A DNA stretch of 64,000 nt, from contig JAKSZP010014447.1 of assembly GCA_022478985.1 (NCBI GenBank), positions 1-64,000 of the forward strand, given 5' to 3'. A program made the translations under genes and the position numbers. The stretch is from Massospora cicadina (Eukaryota > Entomophthoromycota > Entomophthoromycetes > Entomophthorales > Entomophthoraceae). Below, piece after piece: positions 10,539-21,551 of this stretch (position 1 is the stretch's first letter; each line of letters opens with the position of its first letter). The notes under the pieces were generated by a model. It had not been told where the DNA came from and ran no database searches. It saw only the letters and a list, made by a program, of their open reading frames with translations.

Positions 10539-11691
10539 TGTAAGTCCTGGGAACATCCCCTGGCGGTTGATTGGGCCATTTTTCCATTTCCAATTAAGAA
10601 GGTACTGAAGAGGATGGCTGTATTCCTCGTTACTCAGGGCAATCGCGCTCACATGGTAGATGAGCGCTGGGTAACAACCCACCCACTTCGGATACCACTC
10701 CTGATACCCACACTCTCCTCAGCAGAATTGCTTTGAGGAATCAGTGAAATCTGCACTGAGATCGCCAAAATGAAATTGATCATAACCAATTTGAGTGGCA
10801 ATCAGCCCGATGCTCAGATTTTAAATGGTCAAAAAGGTATGAAGACTGAGCTATTGGCTGGAATGTCTGATGGTTGTGATTCAGTTAAAATGACAATCAA
10901 AAAAATCTCCCTCTCCAAAATTCGTCGGGCATCACCCCCAATGGGCAGGTAATAGCACCGGACACCCTTGACAAGGTTTTGAAGCTTCCTGTTAACAAAT
11001 TGGGTGTTGCGCCTGATGCAATGCTACCAACTGAATGAGCAGCCCAGCGACTGAGCATGGGCGGGTTGGGCGTCCTGAACCCATTCCCAACCAAATGGGC
11101 CCACCCCTATGTGGGGTGGCCTTGGGGGTTTCTCACCACTCGTTGGGCTAAACGCTGTCACGCCAATCATTGGAAATGTAGTAGAACCTTGGTTCAGACA
11201 TTTGAGGTTGAACTGGCAGTGACTTGGCCCACTGCTTAATTTTGCAATGTCAGTTCCCAAAGAATTAACCCGCCCATTCCTGAATAATTCGCCAGTTAGG
11301 CTGAATTTGTGGGACCAGATCCTGCTTGATTTTCCCAAATTGACTAATATTTAATCAGTTGCATTGCACTGAGAAAATTGTTGGTCAATTTTTCTTTCCT
11401 AAATTCCTATTAAAAACACTTTCCCAAAGATTAATTCTTGTATGTTAAAAATTAAGCTGCCTTATCTGCTGACATTCTTGTACCCCTCGGGGTTAACGGC
11501 CATGTGCATCTGGTACTTTATTTTGTGCCTATATGAAATTCTGGCTCACCAGCAGATATTGGTGGAACTCCTTTCTGGTTCCATATTCATTGTATCAGCA
11601 GCAGCGCCCCAGGAATTCTGGTTTGCTGTTCATATGCTCTGGCATTTGGGCTGGCAGGCCAGTTTAATTCTTACTTGCTGTTCGCCTGACA
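10539..11691 (+). mobile_element. family C element, copy C2 (solo-LTR-like) with TSD ATACC
   Basis: Starts TGTAAGTCCTGGGAAC and ends CCTGACA; ATACC flanks it at 10534-10538 and 11692-11696. The inverted repeat H2 (near 22045-22075) carries the uninterrupted sequence GAACATACCCAGCC, an independent empty site. The upstream half encodes conserved blocks also in C3: IAKMKLIITNLSGN, QKGMKTELLAGMSDG, DTLDKVLKLPVNKLGVA and a PYVGWPWG-like block. A TATTTAATCAGTTGCA element near 11346 and an A-rich region about 60 bp further on match the TATA/poly(A) layout of C1 and C3. The ORF 11442-11846 runs out of C2 into H1 and is not a gene. Confidence 0.7.
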
Positions 11692-12081
11692 ATACCCCAG
11701 CCATAGGAGATATATCAATCAAAAGTTTTTCAGAGCTATCACTTCACCAATGCCAGAATTATGTTTATCTGGAGTTGTATCAGTTTCACAGTTATCCATT
11801 TCTTCCTAAACATTTTGATATACTTACTAAATTAATGGTCATATAATGGACCAATACCTACAAAAGTAAAATGGGGCCTAAGTTGGGACTTTCTCTTTTT
11901 TTTAAAGATGATCATCCAAGTTTGGTCCAGTATTTTAGAGTTATGCGCAAACAAACATAGAAAATAACATATATATAGGTTAAATTGATAATCTCCTTCT
12001 TTCAAAGTTGGTTAGTAATGATTCAAATCATTTGAAATTCTGTATACAAGGTAGCAAAGCATGGGTATCATGATACTAGTC
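11692..12081 (+). mobile_element. Helitron-like repeat H1, distal part and 3' terminus
   Basis: Sequence from 11697 to about 11980 is repeated inverted at 21780-22060 (H2), for example CATTTTGATATACTTACTAA and GATGATCATCCAA. The end GCAAAGCATGGGTATCATG followed by ATACTAGT resembles Helitron 3' ends (palindrome just before a terminal CTAGT; GTATCATGATAC is a perfect palindrome). A related end, GCAAAGCATGAGTAACTTC with ACTAGT, closes the repeat at 19378. No Rep/helicase coding sequence is seen, so this would be non-autonomous. Confidence 0.5.
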
Positions 12082-12280
12082 TATATATATGAATGAAAGT
12101 ATGTTTATTTATTTCTTTATTTGTCCCATATGCATTCCTATAAATTTTTTAAATTTATTGCGGGGAAGGCCGACCATGGGACGGACACTTCCAGATATGG
12201 TTCAGAAGAGACAAAACTTAGTACCAGGGGAGGCACCCCAGAGAAGCGATGCTATCTCTTGTTGCCAGCGGGAACGCCAC

Positions 12281-15200
12281 TTATGGGGAGGGGGAGGGGA
12301 CGTGTGAAGGGGCCGTAGCCACTATTGAGCACGTGTGGAGGAAGGGGTCTGATTTGATGAACCAGACTGGGAACCAGGAAGAGACTAGCTGTCGGCGATG
12401 TGGTGGGAGGTATCCAAACATCCACGCTTGAAAGTGGTCCACCAAATGGGACTGGAATCTGTGGACCGCTTCTGGGAGGGTGGGGGTGGAGCCTGCGATG
12501 GCATCTAAGACAATTGTGTGGATGGTCCACATGGCGATTGCAACCACCAAAGCATGAAGGGAGGGCAGAAGGGGGGAGTCCATTGATAGAGCGAACATAT
12601 CTCATGACAGACTGAAGGGATGCGTTTGATCTTGGCCCAGAAGACGTTGAACTTCGCGCCATATCACTTTAGAGGTAGGGCACTTCTCCAGGCGGTGAAA
12701 CAGCGTTCCATACTGGCCACACATGACACAGGATGAGTGTAAAGCGTTAGAGCGCTCAGCTGTATGATACACCCGCCTCAGGCAGCGCCACACATGGGAG
12801 CGGACTTGAGGTTGCAACAGAGGATGGTGTACATATTTCCAGATATTTCTTTGGGTCTCAATGGAGTAAGGGATGTCCATCATGTCCAGGTAGTCCACCC
12901 TGGATAGGACATGGGGTCGAATGGGGATAATGCCATCATGGATGGGTAGCCCCTGTACCTCTTGTGTAAACTGAGGAGAGGGGCGGCCTCTTTGGGTTGT
13001 ATGTCTGCTAATACGAATTCTCCACTCAGCGCTCCGCATGGAAAAGAGGATTTGTTTGTAGTGGGTTTTAGTACCGTGAGGACCTGTGGCCGATGTATGT
13101 GAAGCGAGGTATTTCATCAGGGAGTGGGGGTTCGATGGATTGTTGAGGCCCAAGGCGTGGGAGAAGTTGGAGCAGGCTGCGCGGGACCAGTGTTGGGAGG
13201 GGAGTGTAGGGGTGGTGACGGCCGCAATCCAGGTACCCAGGATCTTGGCGGCATGGGCTTTGAAGTCAAGAAGGCCCATGCCACCATGATGTTGAGGGCC
13301 AAAAATGACCTCTAGCCACACTGGTGGAAGGCGGCCCGACCAAAGCCATCCTTGCAGCAAGGCGTACAAGGATTTGTAGAAGCTTGGGGAGAAGGGGATG
13401 GCATGGGCTCCAAACCAGACTTTGGAGAGGAGCATGGAGTTGGCTAAAACAATCCTGTCAGTAAGGGAGGTAGGATGGGCTCTGAGAGAGGCGATTCGCT
13501 TCGTCATGTTATCCAGAATACAGCACTCCATTACTGCTGACGCATATCCACCTGCCTCCATCCACACGCCCAGATGGTGTACTGGTCCTATGGTAGGATG
13601 TGGCACGAAGGGGAGCACCAGTGGGGCGGTGTGTTTTGAATTAGTAGGGCGAGGATGTGGGCGAGCAGATGGGCCAGGTTGGGAACTAATTACTGGGGGT
13701 CAAGCAGTTCTGAAACCGACCAAGGAGGATGATTTCAGTTTTGGAAGCGTTCAGTGCCGCGTTGCTTACCCGGAAATACTCCTGGATGAGAGCTTCAAGC
13801 GCGCTTGCATATTAATTATTAGACACCCCCACCACACAATCATCTGCGAACGCCATTATCTTGACTGGGGCTTGGCCTGGCACGTGGACCCCAGTGAGTT
13901 GGGCATTCACATTTCGCAGTAGTGGGTCAAGGATGAAGTTGTATAAGAGTGGCTGAGGGGGTCCCCTTGTCGCAAGCCCCTTTGAGGGTGGACTACTTCC
14001 ATTAGGAAGCCTGGGCCACGCACTGCCATTGTCGCAGATTCTGTGAGCAGCATCACCCAGTTTATGAAGCGGGGGGTAGGCGGAATTGATGGAGGCAGGT
14101 TCTAAGGTATTCCCAGTTTACTCTATCATAGGCCTTTTGTTGGTCCAAGAATACAAGTGCCCCAGAGGCTGTGGACTGACACACATTAGCCACAGAGTGC
14201 ACGTTATCCCAAATCAACCTTCTGGGGATGAAACTGAATTGTTCTGGGGAGATGGTGGCAGATGCTACAGTCCCTAAATGGTTAGCCGTGATTTTTGTTA
14301 AAATTTTGGTGTCTGTGTTTGTTAGAGAAATGGGGCGCCAGTTGGCTAAGTCAAGCTTATCCCCTTTCTTGAAGAGTGTGACAGTAAAGGCCTCATGTCC
14401 TCCTGGTAGGAGGCACGTTTCCAACAGGCTTTGGTTAAGTGAGGCGAGCAGCAATGGGGATATATATTTGAAATATTTTTTGTAGAACTCATATGGAATG
14501 CCATCTGGGCCTGGGCATTTTCGGTTTGGTGCACCGCAAATGGCTGTCCATAATTCATTTGGAGTAATCAAATTCATTATTTCAGGTATCAGAAAATGGA
14601 GCAGATGTGGGCTCAGTCAAGAAATTCCACCACTTTGGCTGGCTGAATTGGGTCGGAGCGGTACAACTCAGAGTAAAACTGTTGCATTTCAATTGCCACT
14701 TCAGCTGGTGTATCCGCAATAGAATTATCCGATCTTCGCACCTGTGTGCAGGCCACGCTCTGGCGTGGTGCAAATTTTTTTAAAGAAATGTGCAGTGCAC
14801 TTGTCGCCTTTTGTGATGCGTGTGGCCCTGTACTGAACACAAACCCAATGTTTGTGTTGTCTCTCGAGTGCATTGAGGTGGGCAGCTGCCTCCACCCACT
14901 TCCATCCCACATGCAGAGCTGTATTCCGTAACTGGGATGTTGGACTCCAAGTGTGCCAATTCTGCCAGAGTGCGCGAGATAACTGCTGATGTGTCTCATG
15001 AGCGTCTGGATGAGAGATGGCGGGAGTGGTGGATGGTGTCATCTTTGAAAGTTGCCCATGTGGAAATGGGGTCCGCGCAAAATGGTGCAACAAACTTTTT
15101 TGCCATAGTTGCCTCTTCTACCCACGTGGAAAATCCTGGTGACCTGAGCTTGGGGGCGGATTTTGTACCAATGTGGGGCCTTAGCAGCCGTGACAGGTAG

Positions 15201-15905
15201 GTGGTAGGTTAGTGAGACCAGTCGATGGTCAGAGAATTCCAATTTTGTTGTCTTGAAGTGGGAGATGTGGGGTTAGAATTTTGCCAGCATTAGAATAATG
15301 TCGATGCGGGTCATGGACCTTAATTGGCCATTGTGGACGTGGGGCCGTGTCATGTTTTCAAGCAGTGGGGCATGCTGCAGCAGCTCATCCATTAACCCGA
15401 GGGTGGCCTTTAGAATGCGTAGTTCTATGTGGCCCTGGGGGGCGTGGGGTGAGGAAGGCCACCGGTCCATTGGTGTGTTTAGCCAACAGTTCATGTCGCC
15501 AACTATGAAGGAGTCTGTGGGTAGCGGGAGGGATTTGACCAACAAGAAAAATTCCCAATGCTCGCATGCACCATTTGGGGCATAGATGTTGATGATTGCA
15601 TGTGCTATATTGGCTCATGAGAAGGTGACAACAAGCACTCAGCCATTTAGGAATGTTTCTGAGGATAAAAATTTGAAAAAATTATTTTTCCAAATTAGCA
15701 CCCCACAGTGCATCGACCAAAAGGATTGGGATGGGAGGAGCATTGCTTTCCAAGCTTCCTTGGAACCTCGTGGACAGTGGGACTCCTGGATGGCCAGGAT
15801 ATCCACGGGTAAATTGTGTTGTAAAAAACTCAGTTTCCTAGCCCGGGATGGGGAGGCCTTGAGTCAAGTGATATTCAATGTCCCTATGGTGAAGGTTTCC
15901 CCCAT
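12281..15905 (-). pseudogene. LINE ORF2: endonuclease-reverse transcriptase, broken
   Basis: ATG at 15905, 6 nt after the ORF1 stop. The N-terminal apurinic-type endonuclease shows GTLNI, AIQESH, NIYAPNG, GDMNCW and, near 15230, FSDHRLVSL, i.e. the expected Asn, Glu, Tyr, Asp/Asn and SDH motifs. The RT runs from about 14577: KCPGPDGIPYEFYK, LANWRPISL, VFLDQQKAYDRVNWEYLR, then after a frameshift QRGLRQGDPLS, then after another FADD at 13850-13839. The longest open stretch (13618-12602, 338 codons) holds the thumb region and a CVMCGQYGTLFHRLEKC zinc-binding motif. A further helical C-terminal stretch lies at 12598-12281. At least three in-frame stops and two or more frameshifts make it non-functional. 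Confidence 0.85.
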
Positions 15906-15911
15906 CGCACC

Positions 15912-17334
15912 TTAGGTGCAAGGGGGTGGGCACCCAGGCCCACCATCCTCTTCTAGATCACCATGGGCCTTCACAGCAGCGTGGGTGTTAGCAGCAACAC
16001 TATTGGAGTTTTTGTTGATTTTTGTGGAAAGAGTCACGTTGGCTTTAGCCTTCGCTTTTTGTTTTCCCGACGTCAGATGAATTTTGTGGTGCAGGTGAGT
16101 TTGGTACACCATTGAGCGGGTTGAAAAAAATTTTCCAGTTGGGATGGGTCCCAAGTCAGTTTCAACCGGAGCTTGGGTGCAACGATTGGGTGAGATCAAA
16201 TCTCCCATCAGATCCTCGGATTGAGTGGCCCACTCAGCATGGGCTTCCCAATCTGATTGGTTGATGGATTCCTGAGTTGCTTCACCTGCAAAGGTCTCCA
16301 TGTCCTCCTGGCGTTGTGAGTGTGGGATAGTGGTGGTGGCTTTGGCCGCTTCCTTGGCTGCTTCCTTGGCCGCAGCCCTACAGGCCTGCTTGGCCTTCTT
16401 CCGCTCTTGTGGGGAGATAGGCTTTACCAGTAGGTAGCAGCCTTGTGCTCCCCATGGGAAGGCCTCATTGGTGCTTGCGGTTGGTTCATAGTGCGCCTCT
16501 CCGCTGGCCATGGCCACTGAGGGGTGCTCTTGGAATGTGATGCCCTCCTTGATGGGGCACACGTGTGCCTTATGGCTGAATGCATCATAGTGGGTGCAGA
16601 TGGGGGGCGCGCTGTCCACAGTCACCCAGAATGGGTGGGTGGTATGCCCTGCAATATCAATAAAAGTGGAGTGCAGGATCTGGGTTAGGTCCTTCAAGAT
16701 CTCCTCAGTTGGGGTCAGTACTGCGATGGCTTTGCCAGTGCACTGGTGTGGCATCAGTGAAGCGTTGCATTTCGAAAGATTGTATTTTGCCATATATGGC
16801 GAGACCATCTTTCAGGTGTTGTTCCAAATTGTCACGTTTTACCGTAGTAGGCAAAAAGTTGAAAGTGAGGAAAATTTGGTTTGATTTTGTTCATCTGGTG
16901 CATTTAGTTTTGATGACCCGTTGCTCTTTGGGGAGGTTGACCACTACGCGCACTGCTGCAGCCTCGTCTGCTGCCATTTTTCTTTTGAAACCTAGGTCCA
17001 GCCAACCACGTGACATGGAGTGAGGTGCAATGTACACCATGGTCGGGAAAATTGTGTGTACATCTTCACATAATTTTTCCCATAAGGCCGTTTTTTGGAT
17101 GTCCAGAAACACGCGGACTCCAAATTCCACCAATGAAAGTGGCTGGGAGTGTGACGTGTTGATTTACTGGTTGCATTGTGCTTGCCATGTGAGTATCTCT
17201 GGGGAAATAGTGACCGCCAGTTTCTTAGTATTTTTGTCAATTCCGCCAGATTCTCCGGGGCGTTTTTGAATGTTGGAGGCCGCGGGCCTTCCACCTGCTC
17301 CTTTTAACTTGCTTGCCCAACTGCTCCCTGACAT
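15912..17334 (-). pseudogene. LINE ORF1 (gag-like, RNA-binding), broken
   Basis: The reading starts at ATG 17334 (MSGSSWASKLKGAGG), meets a TAA at 17166-17164, continues in the same frame to about 16800 and shifts into a 298-codon frame (16808-15912). The latter has a zinc-knuckle-like segment CTHYDAFSHKAHVC; the second cysteine of the expected C-x2-C-x4-H-x4-C is replaced by Tyr. A basic Ala/Lys-rich stretch (ERKKAKQACRAAAKEAAKEA) and a Lys-rich tail follow. It would have coated the element RNA. The C-terminal end abuts ORF2. Confidence 0.75.
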
Positions 17335-17441
17335 GGGCGCAGACTAATCTCCTCTTTGAGATTATTAAACTAGATTAAGTCTTGAATTGAATAGGTTGCA
17401 ATAGTGATTGCAACAAGAAAGAAAAGTATGCATTCCTATAA

Positions 17442-17660
17442 CATTCATCCAATTGTGATGAAACTTTGGTGAGTTGTTGTGTGCATGCCATGAAGGTTTA
17501 TAACTTTTTAAAATTTATTATTATCTTCATAGTAAAATTTAAAAGTTTTATATATAACAAGTGAGAATATTATATGTCTTTGATAATTGTGAGATCCACC
17601 GATGGATGCCACAAATATTTTCTCAGAGTGAGAATCTTACTTTCTAATAAAAGTATAAAA
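17442..17660 (+). mobile_element. Helitron-like repeat T, copy 3
   Basis: Contains CATTCATCCAATTGTGATG and TTTTATATATAACAAGTGAG. The first is found inverted at 19610-19640 and the second at 19227-19245. Together with 12082-12143 it forms the target into which the LINE inserted. Confidence 0.4.
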
Positions 17661-17881
17661 TAACGCTTTGTTAAAGTTTTTATGTTTTTTATTGTTTTAA
17701 GCCGGGCAAAACCAAGAAAGGTCCTCTTCTCAATACTAGTTTTTCCTATTTAAACTAGTTCAGATTTTGAGACCATGGGTATTTGAGGCAAAAGTATACA
17801 AAGCTGAGTTATCTAAATTAGGAAATATAGGCTTTTGGCCTATCAGATTGAAGATAAACTTTTTGAGGCAAAACTGACCTG

Positions 17882-18256
17882 TGTGGTAATGATTTGATGA
17901 ATTGTATCCAATCACCAGCGAGTAAAATCTTCTCACCTTGATGGTGGTCAGACTCATGTGGCAATAATTGGTTAATTTGTACCCTATCATCGTTGGGTAA
18001 AATCTTTTCACCTCAACGGTGGTCAGACTCATGTGGTAATGATTGGTTAATTTTCACCCTATCATCATCAAGTAAAATCTTCTCACCTTGGTGGTGGTCA
18101 GACTTGCATGGTAATTATTGGTTAATTTGCACCCAATCATCGACAGGTAAAATCTTTTCACCTCAGGAGGGTTCAGATCTGAGTGGTAATGATTTGTTAA
18201 TTCACACCCAATCATCAATGGGTAAAATCTTCTCACCTCATTGAGGTTCAGATCTG
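17882..18256. repeat. 75-bp tandem repeat, five copies
   Basis: Starts of successive units fall near 17882, 17957, 18032, 18107 and 18182, a steady 75-bp period. Each unit contains TGTGGTAATGATTGGTTAAT, a CCCAATCATC block, GTAAAATCTTYTCACCT and GGTGGTCAGACTC. Units differ by scattered substitutions. Small ORFs on the minus strand simply read through the repeat and are not genes. Two weaker GAGGCAAAA-containing relatives precede the array (17780-17880). Confidence 0.85.
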
Positions 18257-18821
18257 TGCAATATTGAACACCTCAAATTCGGCCAAGAAGTCAGAATAAT
18301 CCTATTATTAGTATTCACCTTTTTAAGCCAATTTTTGCGATAAACCATATTTTTCCAATAGTTAGGATTCCACCAAGAATCTGCCAAGGTCTTTTTGCCA
18401 TTGGTACTCATATCATTGATTACCTCAATATTATTGGAAGATTGAGCAGGAGATGGGCCAATCATGGTAGCAGATTTGGGAGCACTAATACCTCCAACAT
18501 TCTTTTTCTTAAGTTGAGAAAGAGAATGTCTGACAATGGTAATTGGTATAGTGTTATGTCTGAGCAGTTAGATATTTGGTTGATTCAATATTTTAAATGG
18601 GTTTGTTAAGTGGTTAGTGGTCATTTGGCTCTTTAGACGTTAATCTAATCAAACCTTTAAATCAAAAACCCAATTGCTTTTACAAATACCTACTCTAGCA
18701 TAATCAGCTCAGCTTTTGGCTCTAAAGTTAAATTTTCTTAAGGTCAGTTGTTTGTATCCTGGTACAATCACTTACTTAATCACTTTTTATCATTTAATTT
18801 AAATCTATATGGCTGTTTATT
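18257..18821. other. gene-less stretch with M1 unit and R1 repeat
   Basis: No coding region is recognised. A single M1-like unit lies at 18567-18640 (GATATTTGGTTGATTCAAT, GTTAAGTGGTTAGTGG), and the R1 repeat shared with 708-790 lies at 18694-18776. Confidence 0.5.
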
Positions 18822-19065
18822 CTAGGTAAACTGACCAGGGGAAAGAATTACCAAAAAGAGAATGATAAAAATAAAAAGAAAAAAATGAGCCAGAAGGAGG
18901 ACAAATGAGCAAATGAAACCAAAACCTAACTTAAACCAACTAAACAGGCTTTTAAAGAAAAACTGTTAAATGATCATGGGGAGCGGAAGAGGGTTCAGGG
19001 GGCTCACCTTCAAAATTTAGCAATGTGCAGGCCCAGGTGAAAAGTGAGGGAGATTTAAATTTATC
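18822..19065 (-). mobile_element. family A, 5'-truncated copy A4
   Basis: On the minus strand the segment ends with TTTCCCCTGGTCAGTTTACC, the family A terminus (A1: GTCCCCTGGTCAGCTTAC). Upstream it encodes FEGEPPEPSSAPHDH, aligning with the C-terminal ELPDPPSPSAIMG of A3. Only the last 240 bp of the family are present, so the copy is truncated at its 5' end, as expected for target-primed retrotransposition. Confidence 0.5.
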
Positions 19066-19378
19066 TTATTTTTGTGTATAAAATTATACCACTGACTGAC
19101 TCATCGCAAAGTTTTCCAAAAAATACTAACCTAGAAACTTGAAACTTGGTATAAAGGTTTCTTATGTGATGTAGGTGAGCACTAAAAAAGGTTCTTTGAA
19201 AATCTAAAGTAAAATAAAAGGTTTTTATATAACAAGTGAATATCCTATATGTTTTGATGGTATCTGCTATATTGTTAAGTCTGAGAGTTTAACCATAATA
19301 TACATTTAAATATATCAATATGAATCATCTAAAAATTTATAAATACTGTAGCAAAGCATGAGTAACTTCACTAGTCAC
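19066..19378 (+). mobile_element. short Helitron-like element H3
   Basis: The segment opens near TCTTATTTTTGTGTATAAAA, then CTGACTGACTCATCGC and TAGAAACTTGAAACTTGG, and closes with GCAAAGCATGAGTAACTTC followed by ACTAGT. The end matches the H1 terminus at 12055-12081. About 310 bp, no coding capacity. Class assigned by resemblance of the ends only. Confidence 0.45.
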
Positions 19379-19384
19379 TTATAA

Positions 19385-19650
19385 AACTATCAAGCTCATT
19401 AATCAACCTAAAACTACCAACAGCCTGACAAAACCTTTAAAACTATCAAATTAACTGAATACAAATTGCATAGTTGTAACAATATAGCAAATACCATAAA
19501 AAATATATAGGATTTTTATTTCTTACATGTAAAACTTTTTATTTTACTATGTCAATAATTGTTTTTAAAATTGATAAATCTTTGCAGGCATGCGCACCAT
19601 AATTCGGCAAATTTATATCACAATTGGATGAATGGTATAGGATATCATAG
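19385..19650 (-). repeat. M1 unit plus Helitron-like repeat T, inverted copy
   Basis: Minus strand: TATCCTATACCATTCATCC, GCGCATGCCTGCAAAG, AAAAAGTTTTACATGTAAG, then an M1-like tail (19460-19385). The order T then M1 is the same as at 1255 to 836 (-), so these two are parts of one larger repeat unit. Confidence 0.45.
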
Positions 19651-19689
19651 TTTAAACAAAAAACAAATCTATTTTTAGCCAACTAAGAG

Positions 19690-19780
19690 AGGATACCCAA
19701 TGGTTGAGTATGGACTCAATAACCACTGCCTCCTGAGTTTGATCCCAGTAGATGAACTTTGGGTAGGGGACAATTATAAG
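19690..19780 (+). mobile_element. SINE-like tRNA-derived head S2
   Basis: CAATGGTTGAGTATGGACTC and, 32 bp on, GAGTTTGATCCCAGT resemble Pol III A and B boxes. The next block GAACTTTGGGTAGGGGACAA is identical in kind to S1 at 6928-6947, but downstream sequence differs, so this is a related SINE subfamily or a fragment. It is not a functional tRNA: the pairing needed for a cloverleaf is not evident. Confidence 0.5.
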
Positions 19781-19849
19781 TTCTCACTGGCACAGCCTCT
19801 AGTCAGCCACAAACTACGCTGGTGACCTCATTCTGGTTTTTGTACCTTA

Positions 19850-21240
19850 TATTTACTTTATAATCAGAAAACACTACTTTATACAGAATTATTTTATTTT
19901 TATTTATCATTCCAAAGTAGATAATTATTTAATAAAAAGCCTTAATGACTTTAAATTAAACTTGCACTTTAAGTAAATTTCTTGCTATAGTTTATCTTAA
20001 AAAGATAACTGATATTATCAAATAGGTACTTTTACTAAAGTTTCTACTTTTATTACCTACTCTTAATTTTAACTATTAAAATCTATTAAGAATATATAAC
20101 CTCAAATATAACACTTGAATTATAAAAAATATATTAATAAATTAACGATCAGAAGAATAGAGAAGTAGCACTTCATCAAATACAACATTTATAACATGTC
20201 ATCTAGTACTAAAAAAAACATTTATAACATGTCTCTGATGGCAAGAGTGGTCAATGTAAACAATTAAATCAGATACATTAGTAACTCATGACATGGAAAC
20301 ATAAAGCTGACCATATGTTAATGGTTCATGAAAAATCCTATAAGCTGCATTTGTTATGCATGTGATATAGATCATTTGAGATAGAGCAAAACTTATAACG
20401 TTCCAAAATCAGAATAGGTTAATAAGAATAAATTTAATATAGATCAAGACATTAATTATTCTTAAATCAATTTAAGTATAATAAACAAAATTGAGTCTCA
20501 TACTAAAAGACTGACATAACTAGCTATATTTATAATAAAGAAAATTATAAACCATTAAAACTAAGTTAAATAGATATTTATCTGATCAGCTGCCAATCAG
20601 CTGCACTTGTATCAAAACAAAAATTAGAATTCATTTAGAAACTATTACATTTTTAAGGTAAAATTTATATAACCAACCTTATAAGTAAAGGTTATTCAAT
20701 TAGCTAATTATGTAATAAACTATAGCTCTAAATATTAGATCTAAAATAAAACTATTTTTAATTAGATTAGATCAATTAGATAACAGTAAGGCATCTAAAA
20801 TTTATCCAATCAGCTATATATAGAACAAAACTTATAATTTTAGATCAAACCTAAAACTATTGTTAATAAAATAAGATTTATTAGATTATAATAGATCAAA
20901 AGACTAATAAAATAAAATTTTCTGACTAGCTACATATGGTATAGGTAGAAGTTTTTCTGATTGTCTAAATATGATATAAAGTAAACTTTTAATTTATAAA
21001 ATCCAATTAGATTAATATATGAACAAATTATATTATATAGTATCATATCAAAAAAGTTATATGGAGAATCTTTTGTATATAAAAATAAATCTGAAATCCG
21101 TTTTTTATATAAAAATCAAATAGATCTGATAGCCATTTTTATCCATGATCATTGGAAAATAAGAGAATCTGTTTTTTATATCAGAATTTCTATATGGGAT
21201 TATACTTAAATAGATCTGATTTTGATAGGCAGTATTATGC
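19850..21240. other. AT-rich stretch without recognisable genes
   Basis: Very AT-rich, no ORF of note on either strand. The only structured feature I see is the mini-insertion at 20201. Confidence 0.6.
20201..20216 (+). mobile_element. A-tailed mini-insertion, about 16 bp, with 16-17 bp TSD
   Basis: AACATTTATAACATGTC occurs at 20184-20200 and 20217-20233, with ATCTAGTACTAAAAAA between. The boundary is ambiguous by one or two bases (shared C at one end, shared A at the other). It is the shortest of the four insertions and begins within the sequence common to all. Confidence 0.8.
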
Positions 21241-21270
21241 ATAAATATTTAACTGATGAACAATTTGGAT

Positions 21271-21541
21271 GAGCATTACTAAAAGCTATGCTAAAAATGA
21301 TATCATATTATAAACTATTCAGTAAACAAACCACCCAAAACAGCACCCTAATATAAAAGGGTGAGATCAACCAAAAGCGCGCCAAACATTCAACCTTGGA
21401 CATTGAGGTGAGAATTGCCAAAAGCGATGCTAAAAATGACATGTTTTAAAATTAATCAGCAAACAAACCACCCAAAACAGCACCTCAAGCTTAAAAGGGT
21501 GAGCTCAACCAAAAGTGTGCCAAACATTTGACCTTGGATAG
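21271..21541 (+). repeat. tandem duplication of about 135 bp
   Basis: Two adjacent copies share GCTATGCTAAAAATGAYAT, AAACAAACCACCCAAAACAG, AAAAGGGTGAG, TCAACCAAAAG and GCCAAACATT. The copies differ by scattered substitutions. No coding potential is evident. Confidence 0.75.
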
Positions 21542-21551
21542 GGGGTTGAAG

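Larger units (their letters stand above)
12144..17426 (-). mobile_element. near full-length LINE with perfect 15-bp TSD
   Basis: TATGCATTCCTATAA lies at 12129-12143 and 17427-17441. Between the copies, on the minus strand, are a 5' leader of about 92 nt, ORF1 (17334-15912), ORF2 (15905-about 12281), an AATAAA at 12159-12154 and a short A-run at the 3' end. Both ORFs are broken by stops and frameshifts. An inverted copy of the target repeat near 19610-19640 keeps the uninterrupted sequence CCTATACCATTCATCC, an empty site. Layout (gag-like ORF1 with zinc knuckle; ORF2 with endonuclease, RT, zf-RVT) fits Tad1/L1-type LINEs; I did not see an RNase H domain. Confidence 0.85.

Noticed and set aside
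11442..11846. 134-codon ORF as a gene
   Set aside because: It crosses the C2 boundary at 11691 and continues into H1, so it is a chance fusion.
12602..13618. 338-codon ORF as an independent gene
   Set aside because: It is the thumb/zf-RVT part of the LINE ORF2, continuous with upstream RT sequence after a frameshift.
17882..18256. CRISPR array
   Set aside because: Whole 75-bp units are repeated without unique spacers, in a eukaryotic transposon-rich context.
19690..19780. Functional tRNA gene
   Set aside because: A- and B-box-like words are present but acceptor and arm pairing are not convincing, and the following block is shared with SINE S1.
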